From DATHSY01 sp046729855 (GTDB lineage Bacteria > Actinomycetota > UBA4738 > HRBIN12), in assembly GCA_046729855.1 (NCBI GenBank), contig JBKPHM010000033.1:1-59320 (forward strand): a DNA stretch of 59,320 bases. The letters are read 5' to 3'. Of the stretch, positions 33,762 to 42,216 are shown one piece after another. The translations under genes and the position numbers were made by a program. The stretch's first letter is position 1; every line of letters starts with the position of its first letter. The notes below the pieces were generated by a model that had not been told where the DNA came from, did no database searches, and saw only the letters and a program-made list of their open reading frames with translations.

Positions 33762-33796
33762 CAGGCCGGGCTCGCCACCGCGTCGCAGGCAGCCGC

Positions 33797-33829
33797 TAGG
33801 ATAGGAACCCCCTGCGCAGCGGGCGCAGG
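33797..33829 (+). promoter_or_regulatory. ku promoter and 5' hairpin
   Basis: TAGGAT at 33797-33802 would place the transcript start near 33809. A hairpin CCTGCGC-AGCGG-GCGCAGG (33811-33829) follows at once, and then a GGAGGG site before the ku ATG at 33848. Unlike most promoters in the window this one makes a leadered mRNA with a capped-like 5' stem. Confidence 0.45.
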
Positions 33830-33847
33830 CTTCCTCGGAGGGTCGCG

Positions 33848-34744
33848 ATGCCAAGATCGATGTGGAAGGGGGCAATCTCCTTCGGCCTCGTCACGATCCC
33901 GGTGGCGGTCTACCCGGCGACCGAGGAGAAGTCCCTGAAGTTCAACCAGCTCCACGATGAGGACATGGGCCGGATCCGCTACAAGCGGGTCTGCGACAAG
34001 GACAGCGAAGAGGTGTCGTACGAGCACATCGTGAAGGGCTACGAGTACGAGAAGGACCGTTACGTCGTGCTCACCGACGAAGACCTGGACGCCGTGCCGG
34101 TCGAGTCGAGCCGCGCGATCGACATCCACCAGTTCGTCGACCTGGACGAGATCGACCCCGTCTACTTCAAGAAGACGTACTACCTCGTCCCCGAGGAGAC
34201 AGGCGCCAAGGCGTACGCGCTGCTCCGGCGCGCGCTCCAGGAGGAGAACAAGGTCGGGGTCGCCAAGGTCTCGTTCCGCGACAAGGAGCACCTGGCGGCG
34301 TTGCGGTTCAAGGACGACGCGTTCGTGCTCGAGACGATGTTCTGGCCGGACGAGATCCGAGCGGCGGACTTCGACACCATCCACGAGGACGGCAAGGTCC
34401 GCGAACAAGAGCTCGAGATGGCGCGGGCCCTGATCGCCAACCTCACCGAGGCCTGGAACCCCGAGGCGTACCGCGACGAGTACCGCGAGGCGCTGCTGGA
34501 GATCGTCGAGAAGAAGATCGCCGGCGAGGAGATCGAGGTCGTCCCGGAGACCGCGCCGGCCCGCGTCGTCGACCTGATGGAGGCGCTCAAGGCGTCGGTG
34601 GAGGCGGTGAAGCAGAAGTCGCCGGCGCCCTCCACGAAGCCCTCCACGGGCGCCAAACGAGCCACGGGCAAGAAGACGGCGGCCAAGAAGACCACGGCCA
34701 AGAAGACCGCCGCCGCTCCGCGCAAGAAGGCCGCCACAGGCTGA
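33848..34744 (+). CDS. ku: DNA end-binding protein Ku
   Basis: A 298-residue bacterial Ku. The N-terminal MWKGAISFGLVTIPVAVY is diagnostic, the core beta-barrel runs to about residue 250, and the tail (255-298) is a Lys/Ala-rich series of TKKTAAKK-like repeats, as in mycobacterial Ku, expected to bind DNA. It forms a homodimer ring on broken ends and recruits LigD. It is followed 15 bases later by glnB. Confidence 0.96.
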   Translation: MPRSMWKGAISFGLVTIPVAVYPATEEKSLKFNQLHDEDMGRIRYKRVCDKDSEEVSYEHIVKGYEYEKDRYVVLTDEDLDAVPVESSRAIDIHQFVDLDEIDPVYFKKTYYLVPEETGAKAYALLRRALQEENKVGVAKVSFRDKEHLAALRFKDDAFVLETMFWPDEIRAADFDTIHEDGKVREQELEMARALIANLTEAWNPEAYRDEYREALLEIVEKKIAGEEIEVVPETAPARVVDLMEALKASVEAVKQKSPAPSTKPSTGAKRATGKKTAAKKTTAKKTAAAPRKKAATG

Positions 34745-34759
34745 GCCCGGGAGCGGCAC

Positions 34760-35098
34760 GTGAAGGTCGTCATCGCGATCGTGAAGCCGCACCGCCTGGA
34801 CGAGATCAAGGAGTCGCTCCGCGAGATCGGAATCCAGGGGCTGACCACGACCGAGGTCGAGGGGTTCGGGCGCCAGCGCGGGCACACCGAGGTCTACCGG
34901 GGCGCTGAATACCAGGTCGACTTCGTCCCCAAGATCAAGGTCGAGGTCGTCGCGCAGGACGATCAGGTCCAGGGCATCGTCGACGCCATCATGAAGGCCG
35001 CGCGCACCGGCAGGATCGGCGACGGCAAGATCTGGGTCACGTCCGTCGAGCAGGTCGTCCGGATCCGCACCGGTGAGATGGGTCCCGACGCCCTCTGA
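34760..35098 (+). CDS. glnB: nitrogen regulatory protein PII
   Basis: A 112-residue PII trimer subunit. MKVVIAIVKPHRLDEIKESL opens it; the T-loop runs over residues 37-55 with Tyr51, the nucleotidylation site, in RGAEYQVDF; GRIGDGKIWV is the ATP/2-oxoglutarate B-loop region. It senses nitrogen, carbon and energy state. GTG has a GGGAG site. glnD, its modifying enzyme, starts one base after its stop. No amtB or glnA is adjacent. Confidence 0.96.
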   Translation: MKVVIAIVKPHRLDEIKESLREIGIQGLTTTEVEGFGRQRGHTEVYRGAEYQVDFVPKIKVEVVAQDDQVQGIVDAIMKAARTGRIGDGKIWVTSVEQVVRIRTGEMGPDAL

Positions 35099-35099
35099 G

Positions 35100-37610
35100 A
35101 TGGACGCCCGCCAGGCCGTCGACCGCCTCGTCGACGACCTCGCGGCGCTCGACCGAGCGTACTCTCGCGGGCACCACGGTCGGTGGTCGGCGTCCCGTCG
35201 GGCGTCGATCGTCGACGAGTACCTCGTTCGGGTCTTCGACGCCGCCGCTCCGCCAGCTCGGGTCTCGCTCGTCGCCCTCGGCGGCTACGGGCGCGGCGAG
35301 CTGGCTCCTCGCTCGGACATCGACCTGCTGATCCTGCACGACGGCGGGCGACCCGACGAGATCGCGGCGCTCGCCGACCGGCTGCTGTATCCGCTCTGGG
35401 ACGCGCGCCTCGACGTGGGCCACGCCGTGCGGACGGCGGACGAGGCCGTCGTGTTGGCGGCCGAGCGGCTCGACACGCTCACGACGATGCTGGACGGCCG
35501 AGCGCTGGCCGGCGACGAAGCGTTGTGGACGACCGTCCGCGGGCGGATCGGTGACGCCGTCGGCGACGTGCGCGACCTCGCGGAGCGGCTCGCCGAGGAG
35601 GCCGATCGACGGCTCGAGCGACATGGCTCCGTCTCGTGGCTGCTCGAACCCGAGCTGAAGGAGGGTGCCGGCGGGCTGCGGGACGTAGCCGCGCTCGGCT
35701 GGCTCGAGGCGGCGGCTGGTCGTCGCCTCACCGAGGAGGGGCTGCTCCGGGACAGCGAGCGCAGGGCCGTGGAGGCTGCCGCCGAGTTCCTGGTGCGGAC
35801 CCGGAGCGCGCTGCACCTGGAGACCGGTCGGCGGCTCGATCGCCTGGTGATGGACGTGCAGCCGGCGATCGCCGGGGCGCTCGGCTTCGAGGACGAGCCG
35901 GACCTGCGCGCGGTCGACGCGTTGATGCGCAACGTCTTCGAGCACGCGCGGCACATCGAGCATGCGCTCCGGTCCGTGTTCGATCGTCTCCTCCGCGGTT
36001 CGCCTCCGGAGCCGGTCGACCCGTCGCCCGAGGGTGTGCTCCGCGCGTTCGTGGCGGCCGCAAGAGGGCGAGCGGTGATCGCGCCCCAGACGCTCGACGC
36101 GGTCGAGGCCGTCGCCCTTCGGGACGAGATCGAGTGGACCGACGGGGTTCGCGACCTGTTCCTCGAGCTCGTCGACGCCGGCGAGCCGTCCGTCGCGATG
36201 TTCGAGGCGATGGACCGGCTCGGGATCCTCGCGCGCTTCCTGCCGGAGTGGAAGGCCGTTCGGTGCCGGCCGCAACGCGACCCGTACCACCGGTACTCGG
36301 TCGACCTGCATCTGCTCCGGACGTTCGGTGGGGTCGCGCGAGCGCTCGACCGCGACGTCGGCGACGATCAGATGGACGATCCGATGATGGCCGAGGCGGT
36401 CGCGGCGATCCGGCATCGTTCCGGTGTCCTGCTCGGCGCGCTGCTGCACGACATCGGCAAGAACGGCGCGGGGCGCCACGTCCCCGAGGGCGACCGCCTC
36501 GCGGGCGTAGCGCTCGCGCGGATGCGGGTGCCGGACGCCGACCGCTCGATCGCGCACTGGATGGTCCGTGACCACCTCCTGTTGTCCGACACGGCGACGC
36601 GGCGGGACCTGGGCGACGAGGATCTCATCCTTGACGTCGCGGCGAAGGTCGAGACGGGTGAACGGCTCGCCGCGCTGTACGTCCTGCCCGTCGCCGACGC
36701 GGCGGCGCCCGGCCCGCTCGCCTGGACGCCGTGGCGCTCGGCGCTGGTCCGCGAGCTGGTCGCCAAGGTCCAGCGCGTACTCGATCGGGGCCAGATGGGC
36801 GTCGAGGTGGCGGAGCAGCTCACCGAACGCGCCGATGAGATCCGCAAGGCGCTGGCCGCCGAGGACGACGCGCTGGTCGAGCGGTTCCTGCTGAGGATGC
36901 CCAGGGCCTACCTGCTCGGCGTCCCGGTCGAGCGCATCGCCGAGCACTTGGGGCTGCTCACGACCCGCGTCGGACCGACCGAGGTGAGGACGATCTCGGG
37001 CCCCGGCGAGCGCGCAGGCACCTACTCGCTGACGGTCGTCGCGGCGGACCGGCGCGGGCTGCTCTCCTCGATCGCGGGGGCTCTCTCGCTGGCCGGCCTG
37101 TCGATCCTCTCCGCCCAGGTTTTCACGACGGAGGACGACGTCGCGGTCGACGTCTTCGACGTCGAGGGCGTCTTCGAGCCGCAGGTCGGCGAGGACCGGT
37201 GGCGCGAGTTCCGGGCGTCGCTGCGCAAGGCGCTCGAGGGCCGGGTCTCGCTCGAGCACCTCGTGGACCAGAAGCGGCGGTACTATCCGCCGCCGCGGTC
37301 CGACCTTCCCATGGAGGTATCCCTGCACAATGACGCCTCCGACTTCTTCAGCGTGATCGACGTCGGCGCCGCCGACCGGATCGGACTGTTGTTCGACATC
37401 ACCCGGACGCTCGCGGCGCTGGACCTCGACGTGCACCTGGCGAAGGTCGCGACGTACGCGGGGCGCGTCGTCGACGCCTTCTACGTTCGCGATTCCCTCG
37501 GCCGCAAGCTGGAGGACCCGTCGGAGATCGCCCAGATCGAGCACGCGCTGCGCGAGCGACTCGCGCCGACGCCACACGAGGAAGGTGGCTCGCGCTCACC
37601 TCTCGCGTGA
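35100..37610 (+). CDS. glnD: PII uridylyl/adenylyltransferase
   Basis: An 836-residue bifunctional enzyme that modifies PII under nitrogen limitation and removes the group when glutamine is plentiful. The nucleotidyltransferase motif GGYGRGELAPRSDIDLLIL is near residue 61, the GlnD helical linker follows, the HD hydrolase motif LLHDIGKN is near 455, and two ACT domains (about 640-720 and 750-820) end it. In actinobacteria the enzyme adenylylates rather than uridylylates PII. ATG at 35100 lies one base after the glnB stop. Confidence 0.95.
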   Translation: MDARQAVDRLVDDLAALDRAYSRGHHGRWSASRRASIVDEYLVRVFDAAAPPARVSLVALGGYGRGELAPRSDIDLLILHDGGRPDEIAALADRLLYPLWDARLDVGHAVRTADEAVVLAAERLDTLTTMLDGRALAGDEALWTTVRGRIGDAVGDVRDLAERLAEEADRRLERHGSVSWLLEPELKEGAGGLRDVAALGWLEAAAGRRLTEEGLLRDSERRAVEAAAEFLVRTRSALHLETGRRLDRLVMDVQPAIAGALGFEDEPDLRAVDALMRNVFEHARHIEHALRSVFDRLLRGSPPEPVDPSPEGVLRAFVAAARGRAVIAPQTLDAVEAVALRDEIEWTDGVRDLFLELVDAGEPSVAMFEAMDRLGILARFLPEWKAVRCRPQRDPYHRYSVDLHLLRTFGGVARALDRDVGDDQMDDPMMAEAVAAIRHRSGVLLGALLHDIGKNGAGRHVPEGDRLAGVALARMRVPDADRSIAHWMVRDHLLLSDTATRRDLGDEDLILDVAAKVETGERLAALYVLPVADAAAPGPLAWTPWRSALVRELVAKVQRVLDRGQMGVEVAEQLTERADEIRKALAAEDDALVERFLLRMPRAYLLGVPVERIAEHLGLLTTRVGPTEVRTISGPGERAGTYSLTVVAADRRGLLSSIAGALSLAGLSILSAQVFTTEDDVAVDVFDVEGVFEPQVGEDRWREFRASLRKALEGRVSLEHLVDQKRRYYPPPRSDLPMEVSLHNDASDFFSVIDVGAADRIGLLFDITRTLAALDLDVHLAKVATYAGRVVDAFYVRDSLGRKLEDPSEIAQIEHALRERLAPTPHEEGGSRSPLA

Positions 37611-37719
37611 CGCGCTGACGGTTGCGTGTTACGCGATGACCCCTGACGTCACGCCGTAGCGGCTCACGGGCCGCGGGCGGACCTGCGGTGCCTGGCCCGT
37701 CGGCCTGGCGTCTCGCGCG
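37611..37719. other. intergenic spacer between convergent glnD and esterase genes
   Basis: 109 bases with no ORF of note. It contains short GC-rich inverted repeats (for example GCCGTAGCGGC) but no hairpin followed by a U-run, so I cannot assign a terminator with confidence. Confidence 0.4.
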
Positions 37720-38658
37720 TCACCCACGGAGGATCCACGCCATCGCGTCGTCGACCGCCGAGCCGAGGTCAGGTGGCAGTTCGTGGGCGAGCGACGGGAT
37801 GACGTCGAGCCGGGCGTCGATCCCGGCGCGTCGGAGCTTGGCGTGCAACTCCTCGTTCCCGTCTCGGGCGTCGTCGTCGGCTCCGACGATGAGGCAGATC
37901 CGAACCGGCTGCCCCGTCGGACTCATGGTCGCATCGAGCAGTCCGCGCAGGTGATGACCGGTCGCGCCGAGTCCGATCGCGCCTCTCGCCGGGAACGGGT
38001 CCTGACGCAGCGCGATCCGAAGCGCGAGGCCTCCGCCCTGCGAGAACCCCGCGAGGACGACTCTGCCGCGGACGGTCGACCGATCCTCGGACGCGTCCTC
38101 CCAGGCGCGCCGGAGCATTGAGGCGACGCGGTCGGGGTCGCTCCACGCGTACCGGTCCATGTCCGAGGTGGAGGGATCGGGCGCGTTCGGGAGCACGACG
38201 ACGTATCCACGGTCGGCGGTGGATCGCCACGGTGGCGCGAACCGCTCGGTGGAACCGTTCGCCCCGTGGAGGGCGAGGATCATCGCCCGAGGCGTCGCCG
38301 TGGGTCGCAAAATCATCGTGGGGAGAGGCGCCGTCCCCCGAAGCGTGTCCCGCTGCCGGGCCTCGGATCGCGCCGTCAGCGCTCCGAACGCTTCGAGCTC
38401 GAGGAGGGGTTCGACGTCCGAGTCGTTCTGCATCATGACCGGATCCCACCACATCCCGCGATCGGATCCCTCTCCCAGCGCCGTCATCGCCTCGTCAAGG
38501 CGCTCGAGCCGCGAGAGCAGGCATGCTCGCCACCACGTAAGCGTTGCGGCGTGATCACGGAACGACGTCTCGGCATCGTCGACCGCGTCCAACGCTTCCG
38601 CGTAACGACGGTCGCCGTACAGCCGGAGCACGCTGGCGGTGACGTCGTCGAACGTCAC
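37720..38658 (-). CDS. alpha/beta-hydrolase, phospholipase/carboxylesterase type
   Basis: A 312-residue protein. The first 100 residues are helical with a TPR-like pattern (YAEALDAVDDAETSFRDHA, WWRACLLSRLERLDEAMTAL). The hydrolase domain follows with an ILALHGANGSTERF oxyanion region, the nucleophile elbow AGFSQGGGLAL, an Asp in GADDDARDG and His in SLAHELP. It probably hydrolyses a small ester. The start codon overlaps the DUF72 stop (GTGA), so both are translated together. Confidence 0.8.
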   Translation of the reverse strand: MTFDDVTASVLRLYGDRRYAEALDAVDDAETSFRDHAATLTWWRACLLSRLERLDEAMTALGEGSDRGMWWDPVMMQNDSDVEPLLELEAFGALTARSEARQRDTLRGTAPLPTMILRPTATPRAMILALHGANGSTERFAPPWRSTADRGYVVVLPNAPDPSTSDMDRYAWSDPDRVASMLRRAWEDASEDRSTVRGRVVLAGFSQGGGLALRIALRQDPFPARGAIGLGATGHHLRGLLDATMSPTGQPVRICLIVGADDDARDGNEELHAKLRRAGIDARLDVIPSLAHELPPDLGSAVDDAMAWILRG

Positions 38659-39365
38659 GACAGGAGCGCCTTGAGGCGGTCCGCCATGCGGGTGCTCGCT
38701 CCACCGTCCTCGTGCTTGAAGTAGCAGTACACGTCGTGGCCGCTCTCGAGCGCCGGCCCGATCCGGTCGGCCCACGCGCGGAGCTCGTCATCGGTGTACT
38801 CGGTCTTGCGCAGCCGCAGGTAGCCGTGCGGCTCCCACGAGAGGTCGTCCGGGCCCGGATCTTTCTCGTCGGTCTCGGCGACGCACCATGCGACGCCCTG
38901 GCTGAGCAGCACGTCACGGGCCTTCGTCCACGAGGCGTCCCGGAACTCCATCACGGCGCGCACGTCGGGCGGCAGGTACCCGGCGAACGCGGCGATCAGC
39001 CGTTCGTCGTACTTCAGGCTCGGTGGGCACTGGAACAGGACCGTGCCGAGCCGGTCGCCGAGGAGCTTCGCGCGATCGAGGAAGTCGCGGACGTCCTCGT
39101 CGGCGTCTGCCAGACGCTTGAAGTGCGTGATCCGCTGGTTCGCCTTCAGCGTGAACCGGAAGCCGTCGTGCGTCTGCTCCCGCCAGCTCGTGAGCGCCTT
39201 CTCGGTCGGGAACCGACGGAACGTGTAATTGATCTCGACCGATGGGAGCCGACTGGCGTAGTACGAGAGCATATCGGCGTTCTTCAGCCCCTCCGGGTAG
39301 AAGACGCCGTGCTTCCACTCGTCATACGAGTACCCGGAGGTCCCGACCCAGAGCGTCCCCACCAT
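38655..39365 (-). CDS. DUF72 family protein
   Basis: A 236-residue TIM-barrel-like protein. VGTSGYSYDEWKHGVFYP at the start, FYRRFP-like YTFRRFPTEKAL and VMEFRDASW are diagnostic of DUF72 (YecE). No enzyme activity is established for the family. It diverges from the next gene across only 17 bases, and is followed by the overlapping esterase gene. Confidence 0.9.
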   Translation of the reverse strand: MVGTLWVGTSGYSYDEWKHGVFYPEGLKNADMLSYYASRLPSVEINYTFRRFPTEKALTSWREQTHDGFRFTLKANQRITHFKRLADADEDVRDFLDRAKLLGDRLGTVLFQCPPSLKYDERLIAAFAGYLPPDVRAVMEFRDASWTKARDVLLSQGVAWCVAETDEKDPGPDDLSWEPHGYLRLRKTEYTDDELRAWADRIGPALESGHDVYCYFKHEDGGASTRMADRLKALLS

Positions 39366-39382
39366 CCTGCGAAGATTGTCCC

Positions 39383-40054
39383 ATGGCCGCTCCCGAGTCC
39401 CGAGGGCAGATCGACGCCGGCGGCAGGCCGGTCGACGCGGCGTGGATCTCGCCGCGCGAGTCGTCCGCCGCCGTCGTGGTCGCGCACGGCGCGGGCGCCG
39501 GGATGGACCACCCGTTCATCGCAGGGTTCGCGCGCGAGCTGGGGGCGCACGAGGTCGCGTCGGTCCGGTTCAACTTTTCGTACGTGCAGCGGGGCCGGCG
39601 GTCGCCCGACCCCGAGCCGACGCTGCGGGCGGCGTGGCTCGCGGCGTTCGAGGACGCCGAGAACCGGTTCGACGTGCCGGTTCTGGCATCCGGCAAGTCG
39701 CTCGGCGGACGGATCGCCTCGATGTGCGTCGCTGACGGGATGGCCGCGGCCGGGTTGGTCTTCCTCGGCTACCCGCTGCACCCGCCCGGAAAGCCCGACC
39801 GGATCCGCGACGAGCACCTGTACCGTATCTCGGTGCCGATGCTGTTCCTGCAGGGGACGGCCGATCCCTTCGCGCAGCACGAGCTCCTAGCGAAGGTCGT
39901 GACGAAGCTCGGGGACCGGGCGGAGCTGCATCCGATCGAGGGCGGCGACCACTCGTTCAACGTCCGCGGTCGCAAGCGGGACCCGCGCGAGGTCGCGGCC
40001 GAGCTCGCCAGGATTGCCGTCCCGTTCATCGAGGGCGTCGCGAAGGGCGCGTAG
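39383..40054 (+). CDS. alpha/beta-hydrolase, dienelactone hydrolase/KANSL3-Tex30 type
   Basis: A 223-residue hydrolase. VVVAHGAGAGMDHPF provides the oxyanion region, ASGKSLGGRIASM the serine elbow, FLQGTADPFAQ the acid and GGDHSFNV the histidine. The GKS(L)GGR elbow and AHGAGAGMDHPF match the KANSL3/Tex30-like group. The substrate is unknown. The 17-base divergent gap to the DUF72 gene leaves room only for near-leaderless starts. Confidence 0.83.
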   Translation: MAAPESRGQIDAGGRPVDAAWISPRESSAAVVVAHGAGAGMDHPFIAGFARELGAHEVASVRFNFSYVQRGRRSPDPEPTLRAAWLAAFEDAENRFDVPVLASGKSLGGRIASMCVADGMAAAGLVFLGYPLHPPGKPDRIRDEHLYRISVPMLFLQGTADPFAQHELLAKVVTKLGDRAELHPIEGGDHSFNVRGRKRDPREVAAELARIAVPFIEGVAKGA

Positions 40055-40055
40055 C

Positions 40056-40313
40056 GTGCCGCGGAAGAACCGCCGAGTGCCGGACACGCCCGAGCCCGTC
40101 CGGATACCGCAGCGCTCCGCACCGACGGAGGCGCTCGTGCCCGGGTACGACATACGCCGCGTCAGCGGCGAGAAGCCGTACCGGTGCCCGGGATGCGACC
40201 ACCTGATCCGGCCGGGCCTGTGGCACCTCGTCGTCGTGCCGCAGGTCCTGCCGAACGAACGGCGCCACTGGCACGAGCGCTGCTGGCAGACGGAGGTCCG
40301 GAACAGCCGTTAG
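40056..40313 (+). CDS. small zinc-binding protein (often annotated ATP/GTP-binding)
   Basis: 85 residues. A basic N-terminus leads to YRCPGCDHLIRPGLWHLVV and RHWHERCW, giving a CxxC...HxxxC zinc site. Short actinobacterial proteins with this pattern are commonly labelled ATP/GTP-binding protein without evidence; no P-loop is present here. GTG lies one base after the hydrolase stop. It overlaps the convergent PAP2 gene by 4 bases. Confidence 0.75.
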   Translation: MPRKNRRVPDTPEPVRIPQRSAPTEALVPGYDIRRVSGEKPYRCPGCDHLIRPGLWHLVVVPQVLPNERRHWHERCWQTEVRNSR

Positions 40314-41008
40314 CCGTCGGAGCGTTCGCGGGCCGGCGACGCTCGCGCGCTCGCCGAACGGGGGCGATCGACGGGCGCGCCGCTGTGTTGGGCCGGGACG
40401 CCGAACGCGAGGTGGGTGAGCGATGCCGTCGCGACGCCGATCGCGGCCCCGGCCACGACGTCCAGCGGAAGGTGCGCGCCGACGAAGACGCGCGCGAACG
40501 CGACGATGACCGGCACGGCGAAGAGCGTCCACCGCCATCGCCACGCCAGGTACGGCACGAGCGCGACGACGATCGCCATCGCGACGGCCGCGTGGCCCGA
40601 CGGGAACCCGAGACCCTCGGCGGAGTCGCGCAAGACGATCACGTCGAGCAGCTCCCGTGGGCGAGCGCGGCCGACGGCCATCTTCGACAGCCGTGCGGCC
40701 ACGTACGCCGCGACCCCGGCCGTGAGGACGGCGGCGCCGGCCATGCGCCGCTTGAGCGCCACGAGGACGAGCGCGACCACCGCCGGCGCCCAGAACACGC
40801 CGAGCTGCATCACGGGCATGGCGACGACGCTCACCCACCCGGGCAAGCCGTTGACCGCTTGGAATACGGCCGCCTCGGCGGGCGGTATCCGGTCCACGCG
40901 TCCGAGCGCGAGCGTCGATCCCGCGGCGACGAGCACGGCGGCGCCAAGCGCGACCACGTCGCCCGTGCGCCGGATCACGCGCGGCCGTGTCGATGGGTCC
41001 GGTTGCAC
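40310..41008 (-). CDS. PAP2-family membrane phosphatase
   Basis: A 232-residue membrane phosphatase with about five or six helices. All three PAP2 motifs are intact: KMAVGRARP (motif 1), FPSGH (motif 2) and ARVFVGAHLPLD (motif 3, His and Asp). It probably removes phosphate from a lipid such as undecaprenyl diphosphate or phosphatidic acid. It starts with GTG and diverges from the flippase gene. It offers a useful contrast with the degenerate PAP2 domain at 42213-43928. Confidence 0.87.
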   Translation of the reverse strand: MQPDPSTRPRVIRRTGDVVALGAAVLVAAGSTLALGRVDRIPPAEAAVFQAVNGLPGWVSVVAMPVMQLGVFWAPAVVALVLVALKRRMAGAAVLTAGVAAYVAARLSKMAVGRARPRELLDVIVLRDSAEGLGFPSGHAAVAMAIVVALVPYLAWRWRWTLFAVPVIVAFARVFVGAHLPLDVVAGAAIGVATASLTHLAFGVPAQHSGAPVDRPRSASARASPARERSDG

Positions 41009-41121
41009 GACGCCTGACCGGTACCCGAGCCGTGCGTTTACGACACGCCGAGGGGGCTACATATCGATGCGCCACAAGCCCGGCGCTCGGCGGGCCGTGG
41101 ATCGGCCCGGAAGGGAGACGC

Positions 41122-42216
41122 GTGGCGACCTCGAAGAGCACCGACGTGCGCAGCCGCGTCTGGACATGGGTCCGCTTCGCCGGCGGCATCGCGATCGTTG
41201 TCGCGATCTTCCTCGCCGTGATCCCCAGGATCGCGAGCTACGCCCGCGTCTGGGAGACCGTCTCGCTGCTGAGTGCCGCGGAGGTCGCGATGGTGCTCGG
41301 CGCCGCGTGCCTGAACCTGATCACGTATTGGTTGCAGACGGTCGCGGCGCTGCCGGGGATCAGCGTGGCGCAGGCCGCGGTCGTTATCCAGACCGGGACG
41401 ACGATCGCGAACACCGTCCCCGCCGGCGGCGCGGCGAGCGTCGCGATCACCTACGCGATCCTGCGATCGTGGGGCCGGTCGCAGGACGACATCGTCCTCC
41501 TCACCCTCGTGACGGGAGCCTGGAACTCGTTCGTCAAGCTTGGGCTGCCCGTCGTGGCGCTGGCCCTGCTCGCAGCGACGGGGGCCGCGACCGCCCAGAT
41601 CGCCGCACTCGCGGGCATCGGAGTCGCCCTCCTCGTTGCGGCGATCGCGCTGTTCGCGCTGGGCCTATGGAAGGAGAGCGTCGCCGAACGGGTCGGCACG
41701 TTTCTCGGTCGCCTGCTCTCGCTGCTGCGTCGGGCGATCGGCAAACCGCGAGTCCGCGACGTCGGACGCCGGGCCGTGGACTTCCGGCGCCGCACGGTCG
41801 AGCTCCTTCGGCGGCGGTGGACCCTTCTCACGCTCGCCACGGTCGCGAGCCATGCCTCGCTCTTCGTCGTGTTGCTCGTGTCGCTGCGAGCGCTCGGCGT
41901 CTCCTCGGACGAGGTCACCTGGATCGAGGCGCTCGGCGTGTTCGCGTTCGCCCGCCTCGTCACCGCGCTCCCGGTCACGCCGGGCGGTGTGGGGGTCGTG
42001 GAGCTGAGCTACATCGGCGGCCTGGTGGTCGCCGGCGGCGAACGCCCCGCGGTCGTGGCCTCCGTGCTGTTGTTCCGCGGCGTCACGTACTTCCTGCAGA
42101 TCCCGATCGGTGCGGTGACGTATCCGATCTGGCAGCGCCGGGAGTCCTGGAAGCGGCCGCGGCGACCGTCGGCGGAACGAGCGCGAACGCGTGTGCGGGA
42201 GGTGGCCACGTCGTGA
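41122..42216 (+). CDS. UPF0104/LPG-synthase-TM type flippase-like membrane protein
   Basis: A 364-residue protein with about eight hydrophobic helices. TVPAGGAASVAITYAILRSWG and the C-terminal LVTALPVTPGGVGVVELSYI are hallmarks of the lysylphosphatidylglycerol synthetase membrane region (UPF0104), which moves lipids or lipid-linked compounds. No aminoacyl-transfer domain is attached. GTG has an AAGGGAG site. It overlaps the PAP2-kinase gene (GTGA). Confidence 0.83.
   Translation: MATSKSTDVRSRVWTWVRFAGGIAIVVAIFLAVIPRIASYARVWETVSLLSAAEVAMVLGAACLNLITYWLQTVAALPGISVAQAAVVIQTGTTIANTVPAGGAASVAITYAILRSWGRSQDDIVLLTLVTGAWNSFVKLGLPVVALALLAATGAATAQIAALAGIGVALLVAAIALFALGLWKESVAERVGTFLGRLLSLLRRAIGKPRVRDVGRRAVDFRRRTVELLRRRWTLLTLATVASHASLFVVLLVSLRALGVSSDEVTWIEALGVFAFARLVTALPVTPGGVGVVELSYIGGLVVAGGERPAVVASVLLFRGVTYFLQIPIGAVTYPIWQRRESWKRPRRPSAERARTRVREVATS

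Noticed and set aside
35037..37577. 846-codon minus-strand open frame opposite glnD
   Set aside because: It is a mirror of glnD codon bias in GC-rich DNA. Its product is a string of Arg, Asp, Val and Pro without motifs, while glnD has all its domains.
40416..42212. Long plus-strand frame running into the PAP2-kinase gene from 40416
   Set aside because: Its first 599 codons are a shadow over the PAP2 and flippase genes. The real start is GTG 42213, overlapping the flippase stop.
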